Shown here piece by piece: positions 57,184 through 64,000 of a DNA stretch of 64,000 nt (position 1 is the stretch's first letter; every line of letters begins with the position of its first letter). The notes below the pieces were generated by a model. The model had not been told where the DNA came from, did no database searches, and was given only the letters and a program-made list of their open reading frames with translations. Source of the stretch: Artocarpus heterophyllus (taxonomy: Eukaryota; Streptophyta; Magnoliopsida; Rosales; Moraceae); contig JAJQZP010000436.1 of assembly GCA_025403435.1 (NCBI GenBank), positions 62,001 through 126,000 on the forward strand, in the 5' to 3' direction. A program made the translations under genes and the position numbers.

Positions 57184-57357
57184 TTCGGCAGGCCAAACTT
57201 AGGACTTCGGCAAGCTGGCAGAGGCTCTGCAAGTCTGGGCTTAAAAACTTTCAAAGTTCGACAGGCCAAAAACGTAATTGACAGTCCAAACATTCTTACA
57301 TCGGCATGCCGACCAATGATGTTCGGCATACCGACCAATGATGTTCGGCATACCGAC
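57184..57357 (-). repeat. Palindrome array near the U5 end, right LTR of Gypsy C
   Basis: Units at 57184, 57206, 57257, 57277, 57300, 57322 and 57344. The last two steps are exactly 22 bp and near-identical (TTCGGCATACCGACCAATGA), showing one unit gained relative to the left LTR or lost from it. Confidence 0.85.
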
Positions 57358-59639
57358 AGAGCCAAAAACCTTTAGAAAACTTAATTTGTAAAACAGATTC
57401 AACTTTTAAAATACGAAAGGTCAAATTCTTAAAATGATAAAATAAAATATTAAAACATAGTTCTTGTATTCTTAAAACTTAACAAATAAATATGTCCAAA
57501 ATGTAAAACTTGATTTAAATCACATAAACTTTCTTCTTGGCGTTCTTTCGGTTACAATTCATCATACTTTGCTCGCATGCCTTTCCATATCCTCCGCCTA
57601 GTCTATGACTTTCTTACCCTTATCTGCAACATGACATAAACTTGAATAAGCTAATGCTTGGTAAGTACATATATTTCTCACAATTTAAAAACATTTCATA
57701 AATATCATCATCATCATCATATCATAATAGTGCATTAAGCACATTTTCATAGAAACATATCTTTCGTTACTTGACCATATTCAAATTTATTCCATTTTAT
57801 CTTAAGGGCCCAAGTGTTGCACCATAATCATCATCGTAGGCGCGCCGTCATAAAAGGAGAAGTGTAGCTAATCCTAAACCAAACACGGCATCATAACATA
57901 TTATAACATTGGTGTGCAACACTTATTTAGGTGATACATATCTATACTTATTTATACTTTCATGCTTTGAAATATGCCATCATCATACATGCATAACTTT
58001 ATGAACATTAAAATATTTCATAAGAAAACTTTAAATGAAACCATCATAAAATTCATCATAGAATAATTATTATTATGCACATAATTTCAAACCTTATAAA
58101 ACATATCATGTTGCAGGTGAGAATGTACTTACCTTTATAGCTAGCTTACTTAACCTTATATATGTCGGTGACGGTGCCACGGTCTCGATGTGCTCGTTCC
58201 TTAGTGTGTTCATGCCATTTATTCATTTAAAGATACAAAATAAAAATTAATACTTATATTCATAGAATAATACATCCATTCCATAAAACATTACACATAC
58301 ATTCATTTCTTAAAACATAATTTATAACATGCCTTCATGACCATAATCACCAAAATTATCAACATCAATATATTTCTAACCTCCATGAATTAAAAACTTA
58401 ATAACTCAACATTCACACATAAATTAAAACACCCAAATTGGTAAAGCAAAGATATCATATACTCCTATTATCATGATTTTTCTTTAATCATAAAGATTCC
58501 ATAAATCCAAAACATTCATAAAAAAAAAAAATGTGAACAAAATAACCTTTAATATATAAGCAGTGAGTTGCATGCATTTTCTAACAAATAGTATACATAT
58601 ATTTTAATTTTAAAACTCATACTAACATCTTATTATCAAACTTTTAAATATCATAAAATTATTTCATCATTAATAAAATCATTTAAACATATAAAACATT
58701 ACATAAAACGAAGGTCCAAAATTAACATTGTTAAAACAGTTTTCTTGGCCTAATCTCATAGAAATGTTATGAATCTCATAGAAATTTCATAACACATAAT
58801 TCATTCATCAAAACGTTACCAAACTGTGCAATCCAAAACATAACAGATACATGAATATTCTTGCTAAATTTCGTAGCAAACAAAAACACATTTACTCCTT
58901 GAACAAAAATTACATTTTTCATGCATCATAGCCAAACAGCAACATTTTACTGTGAGTGGTAGAGGATAAAAAATTCATAACTTATCATAGAAAAATCAAA
59001 ACGACTTGGAACTTGGAGGAACATTGCATAACATAAACATGGATAACATTTTAAAAATTCAGAGTAAATAGAATTTTGTAGAAAAAGATATGGCAGTCGT
59101 ATGTCAAGAAAGATTTCATTTCAAAATTAAACCGAAAATGAACCCTTACCTCAAAACGATTCTTCTCAAATTCCTTCAAAGAAAACTCAATATGTCTCAA
59201 TTATTTGCAAGGGAATGGAGGAAAAGACAAGGAAGAAATTTGTGAAGAAGAGAGAGAGTGAGAGGGAAAACGAGAGAGAGATATAGAGAAAGAAAAGAAC
59301 CATTTTTTTTTTAATTAATGTAATGAGCATAACGTAAAAATTTTTGGAGTCAAAACTCTCTATCAGAAATTTCTGACTCATCTAGACTAAATTTTCATGG
59401 AGACGGAGAGAAAATTAGGGAAAGTCAAAACCATTAGTCTCACTTACCATATCTTGCCTTCTTAAAAAATAGGAAACCAATATGAATTTCATTCAATCAA
59501 TGCCAAGTCAAATGTTTTATTTCCTTAAATGAGAAATTAATTCATAATTATACCAATTATTCTCATTAAAACACCCAATCAACGTAATTATCTCAGCCAT
59601 AAATTTGGAGAGATTTCTACTAACTGCTGATCAGCTGTC

Positions 59640-59767
59640 ATCGGCCTGCCGACTGCACAGTTCGGCCTACCGATTCCATGAAGTCCGGCCTGCCGATGGT
59701 TTCCATCGGCCTGCCGATCATTAACAAGCTATTTGGCCTACCGAACTTGAAGGTCCGGCGTGCCGAG
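59640..59767 (-). repeat. Palindrome array in U3, right LTR of Gypsy C
   Basis: Six units matching 51668-51795, including ATCGGCCTGCCGAC, TTCGGCCTACCGAT and ATCGGCCTGCCGAT. Confidence 0.85.
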
Positions 59768-60002
59768 CTATCCTTAAAATGTAATATATCATATCATTCA
59801 TAAATAAACATACATTGTAACTAACATGAACACTTGAGCACATTTATTCCATGCGATCGTCACCTGTCATAACACTTAGAATAAATAGTTAGTAACATTA
59901 CAATCAAAAATCATAACATATAACATAAATTATTAATAAAATTTATTTAACGTTGTTACTAACTTAACATGATCCGTTATATCAAAATGGGTGGGTGTTA
60001 CA

Positions 60003-60007
60003 TTTAG
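60003..60007 (+). repeat. Target site duplication of Gypsy C, right
   Basis: TTTAG, partner of 48971-48975. Confidence 0.9.
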
Positions 60008-60027
60008 TCTCTACATAAAATCTATAT

Positions 60028-60036
60028 AAAGACCTC
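60028..60036 (+). promoter_or_regulatory. TATA-like box in LTR D
   Basis: CTATATAAAG followed by a C/T-rich stretch; the position within the LTR (about 640 bp from its start without Gypsy C) fits a U3/R border. Confidence 0.4.
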
Positions 60037-62350
60037 TTGTTAGTAACCCTAGACTCACACTTCATTCCTTCCTCATTGATTGGTTTCATGCTTGGTTTTC
60101 TTTGGCTTTATCAAGATTTCTAATCTTCCTAATTTCATTCATCTTAGTAAGTGTATCAATTATTTAACATGTTTGTTTGATGTTTTGGTGTATTGTGTTA
60201 GTCTTAGAGTTATTACTATCATCACATGGATTCTTTTATTGTATATATTTCATGTCAATTGGTGATTGAAAAGAATTAATGATTTGGTTATTTTGATTAA
60301 CGTCTCATTAAACCCTAGATTAAAGATATCATAGATTTTCATATTTTGTTATGTAGATCTTTATGGGTATATTTTATTATCAATTGGTATCATGTTTATT
60401 ATCTGTTTAAAATTTTAATTAAGGTTTTATTGGGTTATGAATTGGTATTGAAATTTTTTTATGCCTTAAGCCTACTTTTCATATAAACACCTGACAACCA
60501 TCGTGTTTCAGTAATTTTTGATTCTATATTGCTATGTTTATATACTAGACATCTTAAGCTTTCTTTTGGCTTTTGAATCCCTTGAATCAGAGTTTTCTTT
60601 AAATAGTTATGATTTTTCAAAATTGTCCCTAAAAGTTGTGCAATTTTACACGGACCCAAAATTTAGACTAATTTTTGAGGACTTTTTCTTTATGTAAATT
60701 ATTGTGAAAATATGCATGTAATATATCAAATTCTTTGTATCTAAGTCTAGTTTCTAGTGCCACTGGTTTTAACTAATTTTGTGTTAAGAAGAAATTATTA
60801 TGAAATTTTAAGTGAATAAAGGTCATTCCGTCTACTTTTGAGAATTATGTCCTAAATTCATAAATTCGGATTTTGTGTTTCTTGATGTTATTGCATGACA
60901 AGGTGATGTTCAATGATAGTATGAGATTTTCATAGGTTGTCATAAAAATTTTAGGGTTAAAGAACTTTTATTTTAATTATTTGAGTATGATGAACATGTG
61001 TTGCTCACTGCCCTATGTGTTTATGGTTTATTTTGTTTTTAAATTCTAACGTATGTTTTGAATTGTTGAAAATTTATTTGAAGCTAATTTTCATATATGT
61101 TATAGTTTTAGGTGTCTATTACATGCAAGATTTTTGTGGAATTATTTTATGGAATAGATATTTTATTATATGAATGTTAGATAGGATTGTTCATTGCCCA
61201 GCTATTGTTGGCAGATTTTATGCTATGAAGTATGTGACTTGTTTTGGTTACCAAATGAAATTTTTATGACCAACAAAAAATCATGATATTATGTTTATAT
61301 GTTAACTTTGTCCCTCTAGAGTCTCATGCTTTAACTGTGTGTGAATTGTGAGTTATTGAATTATGAATACATAAGGGTCAGGCAGGTATTAGTATTGTAG
61401 TTTTTGCATGAATGTTTATAAGTTAGTAAAGTGTATGTGTGTTTTTGTCATTCTTTAGACGGAAGTATGAATAATGTCATATGGTTTTGGATGATTTCAT
61501 AAGAATGAAATGTATTTTATTTGTATATGGATGTATGGCATGTACACACCAAGAAGCGAGCACATCGAGATTGCGACGACGTCATCTAAGATGAGGTTTA
61601 AGTAAGCAAGTCAAGTAAGTATATTCTCACCTGCAACATGATAAAAGTTTATGAAAAGGTTTTGAGAATATGTTTTATGATGATTTTTAAGTCGTTTTAC
61701 ATATGGTTTTTCTTTTGAAAACTCTTGTTGCAACAAGAAAGTTTAACGAATATTTCAATGATGAGGTATGTTAAAAGTATATCTATATATATGTATCACT
61801 TAATTAAGTGTTGCACACCCTATGTTTATGTTTATGTTTATGATGTCCTAAAGGTTGGACTTGTCATGTTTGGTTTGGGATTTGCTACCCATTTCCTCTC
61901 ATGATGGCACACCTACGATGATGATGTTTATAGTGCAACACTTAGGCGCCAAAGATAAAATGAATGAAGTTTTTAATATAGTTAATGATAATGAAAGATA
62001 TGTTCTATATGAAACTATGCCAAGTGCACTATTATGTTAAAGATGATTATGATTATGATGTTTCATAAAGGTGTTCATGAAATGTTTTATGTTGTGAGAT
62101 AGGAAAGTGTACTTACTAAGCTTATGCTTACTTAGTTTTTATATCATGTTGTAGACAAAGGTAAAAGGCATGTGGAATAGGTGGAGGATGAAGGCGAACG
62201 TGTGCACTAGGAGTATTGGATTGACAATGAAATCATGCCAAAAAAAAAATTTTAATTACTTGAACAATGATTTTGTTGTTGATTTTATTTTTATTTTCCG
62301 CACTATTAAATAAAAAGACTTGTTTTATATTTATTTTGATTTTGTAGAAG

Positions 62351-62364
62351 TTCGGTCTACCGAA
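62351..62364 (+). repeat. Single palindrome unit in LTR D
   Basis: TTCGGTCTACCGAA: perfect TTCGG/CCGAA arms with a 4-base spacer. Confidence 0.7.
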
Positions 62365-62607
62365 CTGTTTAAACAAATTTTAAAGTTTGTTTTGAAATTT
62401 TATTTGAATTATGGTTTTGTTAATTTGGCATTGATAAACAAAAAAAAAGGATTTGAAATATTTTGAATATTTAAAAAAAAAATTTGTATGCATAGATCCT
62501 AGGATATGTTTATCAAATTGTGTTTAAATTTAAATGGTTTATCTTAAAAATAATGACAACAAGGATGGAAGTAACGATTATTATGACGTCCGTAAGGGGG
62601 CATTACA

Positions 62608-63170
62608 TACACTCTTGAACTATATAAAATTACGAAGCTCTAAATTAGCTAAGTATTCATGATTAGCTTAAGGATAAATTCTATCTTACCTTCCTGATTA
62701 TTTTTATCTTACATTCTGTTGTCTAGCCATTAGAAAACTTACCATCCAAGGATAGTATACCATTCGGTTACACATCTACATCTAAATGGTTCAACATTCT
62801 AGTTCTCCAATTATGGGATAAGGCATATAAGAGAATATCATTGACTCCACCAATGGAGCTATGGATTCCATATCTATGAATAACAGGCCTAAGCTATCAA
62901 ATATCATGTCTCTAACATACCGGTATTGGCACCATCACAAAGTCAAGATGTCACCCTTTGATACATCAAAAGCATAAGACAAGATAACGGGCCCATTAGT
63001 CATTTCAGGATTAAGATACAACATATATGATTATCTAATTTGCACAAATAGAGTGATTAATCCAAATCAATTCCACTTTTTATCCCGATCTAATACATCG
63101 TCACCTATAACAATGTACCAATGTTCCTACTCATGGAGTCCAACTCTTATGGCCAAGACAAGCCATCTCC
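62608..63170 (-). repeat. Inverted family A LTR, second part
   Basis: Continues 47335-48355 after LTR D. The reverse complement matches the A LTR from AAGCTCGTAATT-like sequence back to GGAGATGGCTTGTCTTGGCC. It is cut at 63171 by LTR E, so the LTR start is outside the window. Confidence 0.8.
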
Positions 63171-64000
63171 TGTAACATCACAATAATCGTTACTTTTACC
63201 ATTATTATCATCATTTAGAGATAAACAATTCAAATAAAATACTTATACTTAAACAGATATCCTAGGAAAAACATGCATAATTTTTTTAAACAACTTACCA
63301 GATTTGCATCTCTCACCTCGATTAGCCCAACGAAACACCTATAGTGTTCAGCTAATCAATCACCTGTAGAAACGGTTAGTTTACAATACAATCATTTACT
63401 AAATTATAGACACACAAAACTTCAGACAATGTTTAAGTCCCTCGAGAAAAAGACTTATATGTCCAAATATTTTAAAGGAATATTAAACAATCTTAAAAGT
63501 TTATAGGAAAATAAATCAAGTCTTGAATCAACATCAGTGCGGAAAATAAAAAATAAAATTAATAATAAAATCATTGTTCAAGTAATTATTTTTTTTTTGC
63601 GTGATTCTGTTTCCAATCCAACACTTCTAGCGCACACGCCCGTCTCTGTCGTCCACCTATTTCATATGCCTTTTACCTTTGTCTACAACATGATATAAAA
63701 CTAAGCATAAGCTTAGTAAGTGTACTTTTTTATCTCACAACATAACACATTTCATAAAAAAACTATTAAATAATATCGTAATCATAATCATAGGAGCGCA
63801 TGAGGTACAAGTTTATATAAAACATATCTTTGCATTTACACTTCCATATTAAAACATCATTCATTTTATTTTTAGGAGCCCAAGTGTTGCACCATAAACA
63901 TGAACATCATAGGTGGGCCGTCATGAAAGGAATGGGGTAACTACTCCCAAATTAAACATGACAAGTCCAATCTTTGGGACATCATAAACATAAACATAGA
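63171..64000 (-). repeat. LTR E, same family as D, inverted, runs off the window
   Basis: Starts TGTAACATCAC. On the minus strand it shares with D the segments ACTTGAACAATGATTTTAT, TATCATGTTGTAGACAAAGG and ACTTACTAAGCTTATGCTTA. Whether it is a solo LTR or part of a full element cannot be seen. Confidence 0.7.

Larger units (their letters stand above)
48976..60002 (-). mobile_element. Gypsy C, full-length Tekay/Del-like chromovirus
   Basis: An 11.0-kb element on the minus strand with LTRs of 3055 and 3085 bp, polypurine tract at 52031, tRNA-Met primer site at 56901-56913, and gag, protease, RT, RNase H, integrase and chromodomain-like end in Gypsy order. Long LTRs and the C-terminal sequence fit the Tekay/Del clade. 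Perfect 5-bp duplication TTTAG. It sits inside solo LTR D. The LTRs look more alike than those of A2, so this is the youngest full insertion here (by eye). Stops in every domain. Confidence 0.93.
56918..60002 (-). repeat. 5' LTR of Gypsy C
   Basis: 3085 bp, TGTAACACCCC to GGGTGTTACA on the + strand. Arrays at 57184-57357 and 59640-59767. Partner of 48976-52030. Confidence 0.92.
48356..62607 (+). mobile_element. Solo LTR D (Gypsy-like), split by Gypsy C
   Basis: 48356-48975 plus 60008-62607 make an LTR of about 3.2 kb that starts AGTAACACC (TG decayed) and ends GGGGGCATTACA. It resembles the Gypsy C LTR in order (GGGGGCATTACA end, ATATTCTCACCTGCAACATGAT segment, CATGTTGTAGACAAAGG segment). 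No coding region of its own was found, so it is a solo LTR left by recombination. It is inserted in the inverted A LTR. Confidence 0.75.
60008..62607 (+). repeat. Solo LTR D, main part
   Basis: Continuation of LTR D after Gypsy C. TATA-like TCTATATAAAGACC at about 60028. Short CTATAA-free AT-rich body, the GTTTATGTTTATG repeat at 61823-61840, one palindrome unit at 62351-62364, end GGGGGCATTACA. No gene seen. Confidence 0.7.

Overview
This is plant nuclear DNA. It is AT-rich and gene-poor, made almost entirely of nested LTR retrotransposons sitting in and beside the remains of one intron-containing host gene. The tRNA-Met-type primer sites, Copia and Tekay/Del-like Gypsy polyproteins, a CACTA-like end, and exons matching plant CPSF73-II all point to a flowering plant. 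The species cannot be told from the sequence. No intact protein-coding gene was found, and no rRNA, tRNA or CRISPR.

Layout. 1-2060: last codons and 3' LTR of a Copia of family A (copy A1). 2061-6268: 3' part of a second Copia (B). A1 is inserted in B, and B ends inside an exon of the host gene. 6269-about 11600: broken CPSF73-II (metallo-beta-lactamase/beta-CASP RNA endonuclease) exons on the + strand, with a stop codon, a frameshift and a lost splice acceptor. About 11600-27063: a nest on the minus strand. Copia G has its 3' LTR split by Copia F (11776-26528), and F is split by full-length Copia A2 (16648-26134, 5-bp target duplication ACTGT). 27064-about 29310: decayed CACTA-like DNA transposon inserted in G. 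29310-32814: unassigned AT-rich DNA. 32815-42945: Copia A3, followed by a second A leader (42946-44540). That leader meets an inverted gag-leader-LTR piece of the same family (44541-48355, continuing 62608-63170), which makes a multi-kilobase palindrome. 48356-62607: solo LTR D, split by a full Tekay/Del-like Gypsy C (48976-60002, minus strand, 3-kb LTRs, duplication TTTAG). 63171-64000: start of LTR E, same family as D but in the opposite orientation.

Most unusual signal. Family A (U3 and 5' leader) and the unrelated Gypsy C (both ends of its LTR) carry arrays of a short GC-rich inverted repeat, TTCGG-CCTG-CCGAA and variants. Units are phased mostly every 21-23 bp, about two helical turns. 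D has one copy. The two LTRs of Gypsy C differ by one 22-bp unit, so the array changes by whole units. This looks like a repeated protein-binding or epigenetic control element shared across superfamilies; that function is inference.

Decay is strongly C-to-T/G-to-A, turning CAG, CAA, CGA and TGG codons into stops, as expected of long-methylated silenced elements. All retrotransposon coding regions here are broken.
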